In this document: positions 8,712 to 16,791 of the stretch, one piece after another
Layout: each line of letters begins with the position of its first letter
Position numbering within the stretch: the stretch's first letter is position 1
NCBI GenBank assembly: GCA_964655355.1
Contig: CAZZMD010000005.1
Coordinates: forward strand, 1 to 64,000
DNA from: CALGDE01 sp964655355
GTDB taxonomy: Bacteria; Cyanobacteriota; Cyanobacteriia; CACIAM-69d
Direction of reading: 5' to 3'
DNA length: 64,000 bases
Position numbers and translations under genes: made by a program
Notes under the pieces: model-generated
What the model was told of the DNA's origin: nothing
The model's database searches: none
The model's input: the letters and a program-made list of their open reading frames with translations, nothing else

Positions 8712-9236
8712 TTAAACCAGCCAGCCGGTTTCATCGTCGTTGCTAGAGCGTCGCTCGTCGATGGGCAGATGGTCGATGCGACGGCGGGGGGGAATGGTGT
8801 CTTGGTGAGGTAGGTTGGGGCGGGAAAAGGCTTTGCGGAGTTGACCGGGACCGGAGGTGGGAGCTGCCTCTTGGGATTGGGGGGGCTCCAGGTCTAGTTC
8901 TAGACCGCGACTGGGGGATGCCTGGTTAGGGGATTGATATCGTGCGGCAGGGGCGATCGCGCCGGTTTGGGAGCGTTGGGGGCCGAGGGGCGGATAGTCC
9001 TGGGGGGACGGAATCACAGAAGGACGACGGCGCTTCCCAGGGGCGGGCGATCGCTGGGCTGATGGGGAGAAGGGGGTGGTGGATTGCTTTTTCTGCTGCT
9101 GCGCTAACCACAACTGAAGCCCTTCTTCAACCGCATCCCCTGGGGTGTCGGTGTGCTCCATCACCTGCTCGATCAGTTTGGGATCAAGCAATACGGAGAA
9201 TTGTTGTTTGGTGCTGGACTGGGAAGAAGGACTCAT
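8712..9236 (-). CDS. hypothetical protein, RHH-like N-terminus and low-complexity tail
   Basis: A 174-residue protein that I do not recognise. Residues 10-45 (FSVLLDPKLIEQVMEHTDTP then AVEEGLQLWLAQQ) resemble a ribbon-helix-helix DNA-binding unit: one strand followed by two helices. The remainder is rich in Pro, Ser, Gln and Arg and probably disordered. It lies 75 bases downstream of the citrate synthase gene on the same strand and could be co-transcribed with it. Function unknown; a DNA-binding role is inference. Confidence 0.6.
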   Translation of the reverse strand: MSPSSQSSTKQQFSVLLDPKLIEQVMEHTDTPGDAVEEGLQLWLAQQQKKQSTTPFSPSAQRSPAPGKRRRPSVIPSPQDYPPLGPQRSQTGAIAPAARYQSPNQASPSRGLELDLEPPQSQEAAPTSGPGQLRKAFSRPNLPHQDTIPPRRRIDHLPIDERRSSNDDETGWLV

Positions 9237-9311
9237 GGGGAAGGGGGCGAAGAAGGTTGGATATCGAGTGAGATGGGGAATGAGATCAGGGATGGGATCA
9301 GGAACTGATTC

Positions 9312-10511
9312 TTAGGCTTGGCGATCGGCGATGGGGATGTAGGGGAGCTGATGACCGCCAGTGTAAACCTGGGTGGGGCGGAAAATCCGATTTTCTTCGA
9401 GCTGTTCCCGCCAGTGGGCTAGCCAGCCGGCAACCCGGGCGATCGCAAAGACCGGCGTGAATAGGTCATCGGGGATTCCCAATCGCTCGTAGACTAGGCC
9501 GGAATAAAAGTCCACGTTGGGGTAGATGCCTTTGTGGCCCAGGCGATCCTCCACCACTTCCTCTACTTTGAGAGCAATGTCATAGCGGTGGTCGTGGCCG
9601 AAGCGATCAAATAAACTTTCGGCCATTTTTTGCAAGATGGCAGCGCGGGGATCTTTCACTTTGTAGACCCGGTGACCAAAGCCCATGATCTTTTGCCGCT
9701 TGGCGATGCGATCGTCGATGTAGGCTTCCACATGATCCACCGACTCAATTTCATCGAGCATTGCCACGACTTCCTCGTTGGCTCCCCCGTGGAGGGGACC
9801 GGCCAGGGTTCCCACGGCCGATGCGATGACCGCATAGGGATCGGTCATGGTGGAGGCGGTGACCAGGGCGGAGAAGGTGGAGGCGTTGATGGTGTGCTCG
9901 GCGTGGAGGGTCAGGCAGGCATCAAAAATTTTTGCTTCTAGGGGATCGGGCTCCCGCTCGTTCAGCATATATAGAAAATTCGCAGCATAATCTAAATCGT
10001 CGCGGGGTTGGATGGGGTCATTGCCTTTGCGAATCATTTCGAAGGCGGCCACCATGGTGGGGATTTTCGCCATCAAACGGACGACGGCGGCCCGGATATA
10101 GTTGGGATCCAGCAGGGCACGGCGGGAGTAAAACAGTCCCAGGGAGGCGGCGGACGCTTGCAGGGCATCCATGGGGTGGCCGCTCTCTGGGAAGCATTTC
10201 ATCATGTCCCGGATGCGAAATTTAAGGCGGCGGTGGAACTGGATATCGGTTTTGAAGTTGGCCAACTGTTCTGCGGTCGGCAGGTTGCCCCAAATGAGCA
10301 GGTAGGTGCATTCTAGAAAGGTGCCCTGCTGGGCCAGTTGGTCGATGGGGATGCCTCGATATTCCAGGATTCCCTGTTTCCCGTCCACATAGCTGATGGA
10401 CGATCGCACCGCTGGGATGCCTTCTAGCCCAGGGCGAAAGGCACAGGTTCCGAGTGCGCCGTTGACCCCGCCAGCAGCTTGGCCGTTAGCGGTGTTGGTT
10501 GAGGTAATCAT
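9312..10511 (-). CDS. gltA: citrate synthase
   Basis: A 399-residue citrate synthase that condenses acetyl-CoA and oxaloacetate, the entry to the (branched) cyanobacterial TCA cycle. Family signatures include SSISYVDGKQGILEYRGIPI near the N-terminus, LHAEHTINAST and GPLHGGANEEV with one active-site His each, and MGFGHRVYKVKDPRA with the third region. The length is normal for bacterial enzymes. The N-terminal 20 residues (Asn/Gly/Ala rich) precede the fold. The 310-base upstream spacer must hold its promoter. Confidence 0.95.
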   Translation of the reverse strand: MITSTNTANGQAAGGVNGALGTCAFRPGLEGIPAVRSSISYVDGKQGILEYRGIPIDQLAQQGTFLECTYLLIWGNLPTAEQLANFKTDIQFHRRLKFRIRDMMKCFPESGHPMDALQASAASLGLFYSRRALLDPNYIRAAVVRLMAKIPTMVAAFEMIRKGNDPIQPRDDLDYAANFLYMLNEREPDPLEAKIFDACLTLHAEHTINASTFSALVTASTMTDPYAVIASAVGTLAGPLHGGANEEVVAMLDEIESVDHVEAYIDDRIAKRQKIMGFGHRVYKVKDPRAAILQKMAESLFDRFGHDHRYDIALKVEEVVEDRLGHKGIYPNVDFYSGLVYERLGIPDDLFTPVFAIARVAGWLAHWREQLEENRIFRPTQVYTGGHQLPYIPIADRQA

Positions 10512-10780
10512 AGGGCGTAAACTGTGAACCTTTTGCTAGGGGGACGACAGGATATGAAGGATACAACGATCAAGGGAATTATAGAAATGTTCGGCCCCTT
10601 GGGGCGATCGCCGCACCGATTAACGCCTTAGTATCCATTGATTTTGATTAATCTTCGGGAACGGTTCTGGGGAAGTCGTATCCCAAGGATTGAAATCTGA
10701 GGTAGGGGTCTTGATGGTATCCCATTGCCTCAGGGTTTTCCCTTAAGTTTTTATATCAATCATACCTGTTATTTATCGAT
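10512..10780. other. gltA upstream spacer
   Basis: Spacer of about 310 bases (to 10821 including the hairpin below) between gltA and the WecG-type gene on the same strand. I looked for an NtcA-type GTA-N8-TAC box and found none. No gene is supported. Confidence 0.5.
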
Positions 10781-10803
10781 GCATTTATCGGTGGGATAAA
10801 TGC
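10781..10803 (-). terminator. hairpin after the WecG-type gene
   Basis: GCATTTATC (10781-10789) and GATAAATGC (10795-10803) form a perfect nine-pair stem with a five-base loop, 18 bases beyond the stop of the minus-strand glycosyltransferase. No T tract follows on that strand. Confidence 0.4.
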
Positions 10804-10821
10804 CCAAGGGGGGATGGACCA

Positions 10822-11562
10822 TCACGTGGGGCGAAACCGTTCCAGGAGCGATCGCCAGACGAAATAGGGGAGGGCTAACATGCGCCGCCATCGCCATGGC
10901 TCCTGGTATAGACGATAAAGCCACTCCAAATTGTTCTTACAAAACCATTCGGGGGCCCGGTCTTTGGTCCCGGACCAAATGTCAAAACTGCCGCCGACCC
11001 CAATCCATAGGGCGTTGGGGCAGAGGTGTCGGTGTTGTTCAATCCAATATTCCTGACGCGGAACCCCTAATCCCACCAAAATAATTTCGGGTTGGAGGGC
11101 TGCTAATTGCTGTTGCTGTTGGGCGATCGCTGCCTCATCCAAAAAACCATGGTTGACGCCGGCAATTTGGAGCCCCGCATACCGCTGGGTTAGGGCTTCG
11201 GCTGCCTGGGCACTAACCCCAGGGGATCCCCCATAGAGCCAGACTTTCCAGCCGGGACGGCGCGCCGCTTGGGCAACCATGGCCTCCGCTAGTTCAATGC
11301 CGGGGCAGCGATCGACGGCATAGCCCTTGGCTTTCAGGTTTAGCACTACGCCGGCTCCGTCGGGAATCACCAGCTCTGCATTTTTTAAGGTGGTGGCGAG
11401 CTTCGCGTCTTCCTCTCCTCGGACGGCCATTTCAGCGTTGATGGTGACCACCATCGTGCCTTGACCCGTATCAATGCGATCGCAAAGCCAGACTACATAA
11501 TCTGAACTGAGGTGAATGGGCAATCCCAATACGGATGCCGTCTGAACGCTGGGAACGGTCAT
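10822..11562 (-). CDS. WecG/TagA/CpsF-family glycosyltransferase
   Basis: A 246-residue member of the WecG/TagA/CpsF family (GT26), which adds N-acetylmannosamine or a related sugar to a lipid-linked acceptor at the inner face of the membrane. Signatures are VVTINAEMAVRGEED (about 38-52), ELVIPDGAGVV (about 67-77) with the conserved Asp, WLYGGSPGV near 110 and LVGLGVPRQEYWI near 167. The fold is soluble and membrane-associated by a C-terminal basic helix. No other polysaccharide genes flank it. Acceptor and sugar cannot be deduced. The ATG at 11562 gives the normal N-terminus. Confidence 0.9.
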   Translation of the reverse strand: MTVPSVQTASVLGLPIHLSSDYVVWLCDRIDTGQGTMVVTINAEMAVRGEEDAKLATTLKNAELVIPDGAGVVLNLKAKGYAVDRCPGIELAEAMVAQAARRPGWKVWLYGGSPGVSAQAAEALTQRYAGLQIAGVNHGFLDEAAIAQQQQQLAALQPEIILVGLGVPRQEYWIEQHRHLCPNALWIGVGGSFDIWSGTKDRAPEWFCKNNLEWLYRLYQEPWRWRRMLALPYFVWRSLLERFRPT

Positions 11563-11818
11563 AGGGAAAAGATAGGGGGACTGTTAACAATAGGCTCAGC
11601 GCCTGAATTATCCCAGAAACTTATCCCTTCCTCGCTAATTCTCTAATTCTCCAACTGTATTCCCGCTAGATGGCGTTTCGATAGATGACATTCTGAAAAT
11701 CGACGGATTGAGCAAATCGTGATCCCGTGATCTGATCTTGCGACCTGAGCTTGTGACCTAAGGACCCCAACCTTGTCCTTGATCACCGGCTGAGCTGGCC
11801 ATGTTTAGTGCTGCATAT

Positions 11819-12607
11819 TTAATGCTGCATAATGGCGCGCATTCCCCAAAAGATCGTATTGGGGTCACATTCCATACATCCTGCTAAGTCTGGGGCAATC
11901 AAATTCAAATGCCGCCATAACGCAACGCTGTCCCCACCGGTGAGGACTACGCTTGTGCCGGGATAAACGGATTTCCAGGAGGAGATAAATTCCCGGATTC
12001 CCGCCGCCAACGTATATCCCACCCCACTGCGGATTGCATCCCGAGTGCTGCGGGCGAACCGTTCCGGTAAAGCGCCTGATGGCACGGTCACTGGCGGTAA
12101 ACCAGCGGTTTGTTCCGATAGCATCCGCAATTGCAGGCCGAAGCCTGGCAAAATCGCGCCGCCGGCCAGTTCGCGATCCTCATTAGCGACCGTGATCGTT
12201 AATGCGGTGCCGGCATCTATGGCGATCGTCGGAAAACCATAGGCGATCCCTGCACCAAATACCCCTAGGGCACGATCAATGCCTAGGGTGGGATACATAT
12301 TCAATAGCGGCACATCGTCCAAAGTGAGCGATCGCACCGGACGGGCCAAACGAACACTGCGGGTTAATAAATCAACCGCATTGGGCACCACCGACGCCGC
12401 CACCACCGTCCCGCTGAAATCAGCGGGCATCCCTGTAAATCCGACGGATTCGGGCACATCCCACTGCTGCTGGAGGGTCGTCCCGGAGAACTGTCCCCAA
12501 TGCCAGCGGGAGTTCCCCACCATCAACGCTAACCACGATTCCCCAAAAGGGGACTGTCCGGCTTGCTCTGTCATAGTCGAGCTTGCCTGACGATTTAGTA
12601 GATCCAT
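11819..12607 (-). CDS. coaX: type III pantothenate kinase
   Basis: A 262-residue CoaX-type kinase performing the first step of coenzyme A synthesis. ASKHA-fold motifs are seen: the phosphate-1 region LALMVGNSRWHWG near residue 27, where the usual first Asp of the D-x-GN motif is replaced by a hydrophobic residue, the second phosphate region AIDAGTALTITV near 130, GGAILPGFGLQLRML near 150 and LTGGDS near 220. CoaX enzymes are potassium-dependent and not feedback inhibited by CoA. The start is either ATG 12607 or ATG 12574; neither has a clear ribosome-binding site. A 256-base spacer separates it from the downstream glycosyltransferase gene. Confidence 0.88.
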   Translation of the reverse strand: MDLLNRQASSTMTEQAGQSPFGESWLALMVGNSRWHWGQFSGTTLQQQWDVPESVGFTGMPADFSGTVVAASVVPNAVDLLTRSVRLARPVRSLTLDDVPLLNMYPTLGIDRALGVFGAGIAYGFPTIAIDAGTALTITVANEDRELAGGAILPGFGLQLRMLSEQTAGLPPVTVPSGALPERFARSTRDAIRSGVGYTLAAGIREFISSWKSVYPGTSVVLTGGDSVALWRHLNLIAPDLAGCMECDPNTIFWGMRAIMQH

Positions 12608-13258
12608 TAGTAGAAACCATGCGCATTTACCCTGATAAGCAAATGCACCCTGTTACCCATGATACTGGGGATGTTTCCTCAGTACTGAGGCGAAACGTAA
12701 AGCTACGCTAAACATAACCATATTAAAACGTAAAAGTAGCTCATGGTTCTCAAATTGTGCATTGGTCATATTCCACTGACGTGCCAGGGCTATTTTGCCT
12801 GGATATCCTTGATGTAGGCGGAGATGTAGGCGGATGATGCAGGTGCGATCGTGGCTTGGGCAGCGGCTCTTGTCAGGGGGGGGTAACAGCGCTCAAAGGG
12901 AACTCGGGTAAGAAATTTTGGAATCAAGTCTGGATCAAACCTGGATCAAATGCAAAGTATTATTCGACACTTAAATGATTTCTGCTTTGATAGCTTTGCG
13001 ATTTTGGGATGCCATGGACGCCGTCCTTTCGGGAGATTCTATGATCTCGAAAAGACCACTGACCGTTGAACGGGAATGGCTTTGCAGTCCAAGGAATGGC
13101 ACGCTGACGCGCCACGGGTCTGATTTCGGTCAGGCGCGATTATCGGTAGGAAACGACATCAAATTTTGAGATTTTAAAATCCGCAAAGAACCCCTCACAA
13201 AAGGTCCTTGAGGGTATCGAATGAGGTCTTTTGTGTATCTGCGCGTGTAGTGGCGTCG
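12608..13258. other. long spacer between coaX and lpdA
   Basis: About 650 bases with no supported gene. It contains a small hairpin CCAGG/CCTGG (12784-12802) and a 12-base unit GATGTAGGCGGA repeated in tandem (12811-12834). A + strand 64-codon frame at 12975 has no ribosome-binding site or family resemblance. Confidence 0.5.
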
Positions 13259-13288
13259 GGGGATGGCCAGGTCGGGACCGCCATCCCC
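13259..13288 (-). terminator. hairpin after lpdA
   Basis: GGGGATGGC (13259-13267) pairs perfectly with GCCATCCCC (13280-13288) around a 12-base loop, 15 bases past the lpdA stop. There is no T run, as is common for cyanobacterial gene ends. Confidence 0.45.
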
Positions 13289-13302
13289 TGATGGGGGGGT
13301 AT

Positions 13303-14763
13303 TTAAGCGGAGGCAACGGCGAAGTCCCGTTCGGCGCGCTTGTATCCTTCGTCCAGCACTTCCGATAGGGTGGGGTGGGCGTGGACTTGGAATGCAAGGT
13401 TCTGGACCGCATCCCGGTTGGCGATCGCGCTGGCGGCTTCTTGGATCAGGTCCGCTGCGTGGATCCCGAAGATGTGGGCCCCCAACAGTTCGCCGGTGTC
13501 TTTGCGATAGATCAGTTTGGCGAGACCGTCCCCTTCCCCTTCGGCGATCGCTTTGGAGTTGCCTTTGAAATAACTCCGAACGCTGGCCACTTCGAAGCCT
13601 TCTTCTTTGCCGAGTTCTTTGGCTTGGGGTTCGGTTAAGCCCACAAAACTAACTTCTGGGTGGGTGAAGGCGGCGGCGGGGATGCTGCGATAGTCGACGG
13701 TGCGCGATCGCCCGACCATATTTTCTACGGCGACGACTCCTTGGGCGGAGGCGGCATGGGCCAGCATCATCTTGCCGGTGGCGTCGCCGATCGCCCAGAG
13801 GTGGGGAACGGGCTCCCCATCCTTCAGGACCTGCATTTTGTCGTTGACCGGGATAAAGCCGGGGCGGACGGTTTCAACGCCGACGGTTTCGAGTCCGAGG
13901 TTTTTGGTGGCGGGACGGCGACCGGTGGCGACTAGGCAGGCGTCCACTTCTAGGACATCAATGACTTCCTTGGTTTTGGCGTCCGTCAGTTCGATGGTGA
14001 CGGGGGAACCGGGGATGACCTTCGTCGCAAAAGTGCCGGTGTAGGTTTCTAGGTCGCGACCGTCGACGAGGGTACGCTTGGCGACTTTGGCAATGTCGGG
14101 GTCGAAGCCGGGCATCAGGTTATCCAGGGCTTCAATCATGGTGACTTCTGCGCCGAGGGCGGTGTATACATCGGAGAATTCGAGGCCGATGTAGCCGCTG
14201 CCGATGATGGCCACCCAGTCGGGGACGGTTTCCAGTTTCACCGCTTCATCGCTGGTAAAAACGGTTTTGCCGTCCAGTTCGATGCCGGGGGGCACGGCGG
14301 GCACGGACCCGGCAGAAATCATCACCTCTTTTGCCGTGATGGTTTTGGTCAGGGTGCGGTTGCCGTCGGGGCGGGTGACTTCGACTTTTTGGGATCCCAG
14401 GACTTTGCCCCAGCCTTGGATGATGTCCACATTGAGACGTTTCAGGCTATTGACCAGATCCCCTTGCAGTTTGGCGACGAGGTTGTTGGCATGGTCGGCG
14501 ATCGCCCCGCGATCATAGGAAACGGGGCCCACCTGGACGCCCATCGCCGACAGGTGCTTGACATCCTGCAATTCCCGCACCCGACCCGACGCAGCCAATA
14601 GGGCCTTGGAGGGAATGCAGCCCCGGTTAACGCAGGTGCCGCCCATATCCGCCGCTTCAATGATGGCGGTCTTTAGACCACAGGCCACCGCATGGAGAGC
14701 AGCACCGTGGCCCCCCACACCGGCACCAATAATGACTAAATCGTAATCGAATTCCTGACTCAC
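13303..14763 (-). CDS. lpdA: dihydrolipoyl dehydrogenase
   Basis: The E3 flavoprotein of pyruvate dehydrogenase and glycine cleavage, 486 residues. It reoxidises dihydrolipoyl groups with NAD+. Visible are the FAD-binding GAGVGGHGAA (13-22), the redox disulfide C44/C49 in GGTCVNRGCIPSK, the NAD-binding GSGYIGLEFSD, the second FAD motif AIGDATGKMMLAH, and the C-terminal dimer motif HAHPTLSE with the catalytic His-Glu pair. The start is GTG at 14763. The upstream leader holds a 15-base tandem repeat ending in a small hairpin. Confidence 0.96.
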   Translation of the reverse strand: MSQEFDYDLVIIGAGVGGHGAALHAVACGLKTAIIEAADMGGTCVNRGCIPSKALLAASGRVRELQDVKHLSAMGVQVGPVSYDRGAIADHANNLVAKLQGDLVNSLKRLNVDIIQGWGKVLGSQKVEVTRPDGNRTLTKTITAKEVMISAGSVPAVPPGIELDGKTVFTSDEAVKLETVPDWVAIIGSGYIGLEFSDVYTALGAEVTMIEALDNLMPGFDPDIAKVAKRTLVDGRDLETYTGTFATKVIPGSPVTIELTDAKTKEVIDVLEVDACLVATGRRPATKNLGLETVGVETVRPGFIPVNDKMQVLKDGEPVPHLWAIGDATGKMMLAHAASAQGVVAVENMVGRSRTVDYRSIPAAAFTHPEVSFVGLTEPQAKELGKEEGFEVASVRSYFKGNSKAIAEGEGDGLAKLIYRKDTGELLGAHIFGIHAADLIQEAASAIANRDAVQNLAFQVHAHPTLSEVLDEGYKRAERDFAVASA

Positions 14764-15102
14764 GCCCGGCTCCTCAATCTGTTTGACTGCCTGTTGTTTG
14801 ATTGCCTGTTAAACGACAGGCTTCTGACCTTAGTTTTGAAGCGCAATACGCTGTACTGCTTCTATGGCACTGCTTCGTACTGCTTTCCTATTCTCTGGGC
14901 AAGGGGCTTACAGGGCAACCGTCTAATCGGAACGGGATCCAGGGAATGGGGCGAAGCCGCCCTAATCATTAGGGCATCATTATGGCCTTCTCCCCTAGTC
15001 AGATGGTGAATGGGTACGTAATGATTGGAATGGGACAGATTATTTTCCCGTCCTGGATTATCATCCCGTTACATCACCTTTGCCCAATCACTGCCAGAAG
15101 TC
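14764..15102. other. divergent spacer between lpdA and a small + strand gene
   Basis: A 339-base divergent promoter region. Its lpdA-proximal part carries a 15-base tandem duplication; near 14845-14885 the motif ACTGCTT recurs three times. No further gene is supported. Confidence 0.5.
14781..14821. repeat. 15-base tandem repeat with hairpin upstream of lpdA
   Basis: GTTTGACTGCCTGTT (14781-14795) is followed at once by GTTTGATTGCCTGTT (14796-14810), one mismatch. GCCTGT (14804-14809) can also pair with ACAGGC (14816-14821). The repeat would lie in the 5' leader of lpdA. Confidence 0.6.
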
Positions 15103-15330
15103 ATGTTTTTAGATGAACTAACTCCCCTCGTGCGGGAGGTCATGGGCCAGCCTTTAGCCTTCGTGGGTGGTCTCGCCTCAGGACTGTTTCGGATGGACCC
15201 CAATCAAGATCCGGTTAAAAGCTGGCTCGAAAAGCAGGGGGCTAATCCCTTTGCTGCGCCTGCTGGATTCTCGACGCCGACGGATTCCAACAGCTCCTCG
15301 TCTGGTCCCCAGACCATTGATATCGATTGA
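15103..15330 (+). CDS. small conserved cyanobacterial protein
   Basis: A 75-residue protein starting at the ATG at 15103 (an earlier in-frame ATG at 15025 adds 26 residues of no clear origin). The ordered part FLDELTPLVREVMGQPLAFV through GLFRMDPNQDPVKSWLEKQG is the kind of compact helical segment conserved among cyanobacteria; the tail is rich in Ser, Pro and Asn and probably disordered. No domain or function is recognised. A strong intrinsic terminator lies 80 bases after the stop, so it is likely monocistronic. Confidence 0.65.
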   Translation: MFLDELTPLVREVMGQPLAFVGGLASGLFRMDPNQDPVKSWLEKQGANPFAAPAGFSTPTDSNSSSSGPQTIDID

Positions 15331-15409
15331 TTGATATCGATTAACCAGATTGATTAAGGCACAGGCGGGGAGCTGATTGCCCCCTGCTGACGAAATCAAT
15401 GAATGAGTG

Positions 15410-15443
15410 CTGCTTCCTCTCGGGCGAGGGGAGGCAGTTTTTT
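15410..15443 (+). terminator. intrinsic terminator before futA
   Basis: CTGCTTCCTCTC (15410-15421) pairs with GAGGGGAGGCAG (15426-15437), twelve pairs including two G-U, four-base loop, followed by six T. It ends the transcript of the small gene at 15103-15330. Confidence 0.8.
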
Positions 15444-15503
15444 ATTGGGGAGGGTGGAGACGGGCGAGCTTCTGGGACGTTTACAAATGCTCTAGATCTA
15501 TTT

Positions 15504-15518
15504 GAGAATCTGTTTCAT
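15504..15518. promoter_or_regulatory. candidate Fur box upstream of futA
   Basis: TGAGAAT-C-TGTTTCA matches 10 of 14 positions of the 7-1-7 Fur consensus TGATAAT-N-ATTATCA. It lies 72 bases before the futA start, a suitable place for iron repression, which is known for futA genes. Confidence 0.4.
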
Positions 15519-15590
15519 TAATGCTAAGGTTCCTGTCAGGTCTTTGGATAGAAAAAGCCTCCTTGTGGGGGTGGCTTACCAGGAGAAATA

Positions 15591-16667
15591 ATGAGCAAGT
15601 TGAATCAGAAGTTTGGTCGGCGGTCATTTTTAGCCGGGGGATCTGCTCTTGCGGCGGTTGCTTTGGGAAGTGCGGGGCGTGCCCAAGCCCAAAGCGGTGG
15701 CGGGGAGGTCAATCTCTATTCCGGTCGCCACTACGATGCGGATCGGAAAATTTATGATGCGTTTACCGCCGCGACGGGTGTCAAGGTCAACTTGGTTGAG
15801 GGTAAGTCTGATGCCTTGATGGAGCGGATTGAGGCAGAGGGTAGCAATAGCCCCGCTGATGTTTTGATTACGGTGGATGCGGGTCGTCTATGGCGCGCTG
15901 ATCAGGCGGGTTTGTTCCAGCCCCTCAACAGCGCTCAAGCTCCGAATTTATATAGTGCTGTTCCTGCTCACCTGCGCCATGAGAATGGCCATTGGTTCGC
16001 GATGTCCCAGCGATCGCGGGTGATTATGTACAACAAGGACATGGTGAATCCGGCGGAGCTGAGCACCTATGAGGATCTGGCAGATCCCAAGTGGAAGGGC
16101 AAGATTCTGATCCGTAGCTCGGGCAATATCTATAACCAGTCCTTGATTGGTGAGCTGATTGAGGTGCTGGGCGAAAGCGCGACGGAGGACTGGGCTCGGG
16201 ATTTTGTGTCTAACTTCGCTCGCAAGCCGACGGGGAATGATACGGCTCAGATTCGCGCCTGTGCCGCTGGGGAAGGGGCGATCGCGATCGCGAATACCTA
16301 TTATCTGCCCCGCTTGAAGACTGCTGATAATCCTGCGGATCGGGAGGCCTTCGAGAAGATTGGCGTCTTCTTCCCGAACCAAGGACCCACGGCACGGGGG
16401 GCTCACATGAATGCGAGTGGTGTTGGTGTTCTGAAGAATGCTCCCAACCGGGCTAATGCCATCAAGTTCCTGGAGTTTATGGTGAATCCCAACGCCCAGG
16501 AGATTTTTGCGAAGAGCAATAATGAATACCCCGTCCTGGAAGGGATTGAGTGGGCTGACACTTTGAAGGGCTTCGGCTCTTTTAAGAAGTCCAAGACCAG
16601 CATTGCCGCGTTGGGTCGTAATAATCCCAAGGCGGTGCGTTTGATGGATCGGGTGCAGTGGGCCTAG
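15591..16667 (+). CDS. futA: ferric iron ABC transporter substrate-binding protein FutA
   Basis: A 358-residue periplasmic Fe(III)-binding protein of the FutA/IdiA group. The N-terminus has a twin-arginine signal (GRRSFLAGGSALAAVALGSA, cleavage near RAQAQS, residue 34), as in FutA2. The mature protein starts EVNLYSGRHYDADRKIYDAF, typical for the family, and carries iron-ligand tyrosines in the YSGRHY segment and in NTYYLPRLK (about 240). The FutB permease and FutC ATPase are not nearby, which is usual because fut genes are scattered in cyanobacteria. AGGAG sits just before the ATG. A Fur-box candidate and a clear terminator bracket the gene. Confidence 0.93.
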   Translation: MSKLNQKFGRRSFLAGGSALAAVALGSAGRAQAQSGGGEVNLYSGRHYDADRKIYDAFTAATGVKVNLVEGKSDALMERIEAEGSNSPADVLITVDAGRLWRADQAGLFQPLNSAQAPNLYSAVPAHLRHENGHWFAMSQRSRVIMYNKDMVNPAELSTYEDLADPKWKGKILIRSSGNIYNQSLIGELIEVLGESATEDWARDFVSNFARKPTGNDTAQIRACAAGEGAIAIANTYYLPRLKTADNPADREAFEKIGVFFPNQGPTARGAHMNASGVGVLKNAPNRANAIKFLEFMVNPNAQEIFAKSNNEYPVLEGIEWADTLKGFGSFKKSKTSIAALGRNNPKAVRLMDRVQWA

Positions 16668-16737
16668 GGTTGGGTGCTTAGGGTATTCCTAGGTGCAATG
16701 TAATCTTTCGAACCTGCGTTGTCCTTCTCACGGTTTT

Positions 16738-16768
16738 GGAGCACATTTCCATGTGCTCCTTTTTTTTT
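16738..16768 (+). terminator. intrinsic terminator of futA
   Basis: GGAGCACAT (16738-16746) and ATGTGCTCC (16751-16759) form a perfect nine-pair stem with a TTCC loop, followed by nine T. Textbook form, 70 bases after the futA stop and just before the convergent gene end at 16792. Confidence 0.93.
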
Positions 16769-16791
16769 GTGCGTTGGTGGGGCGTTGATTG

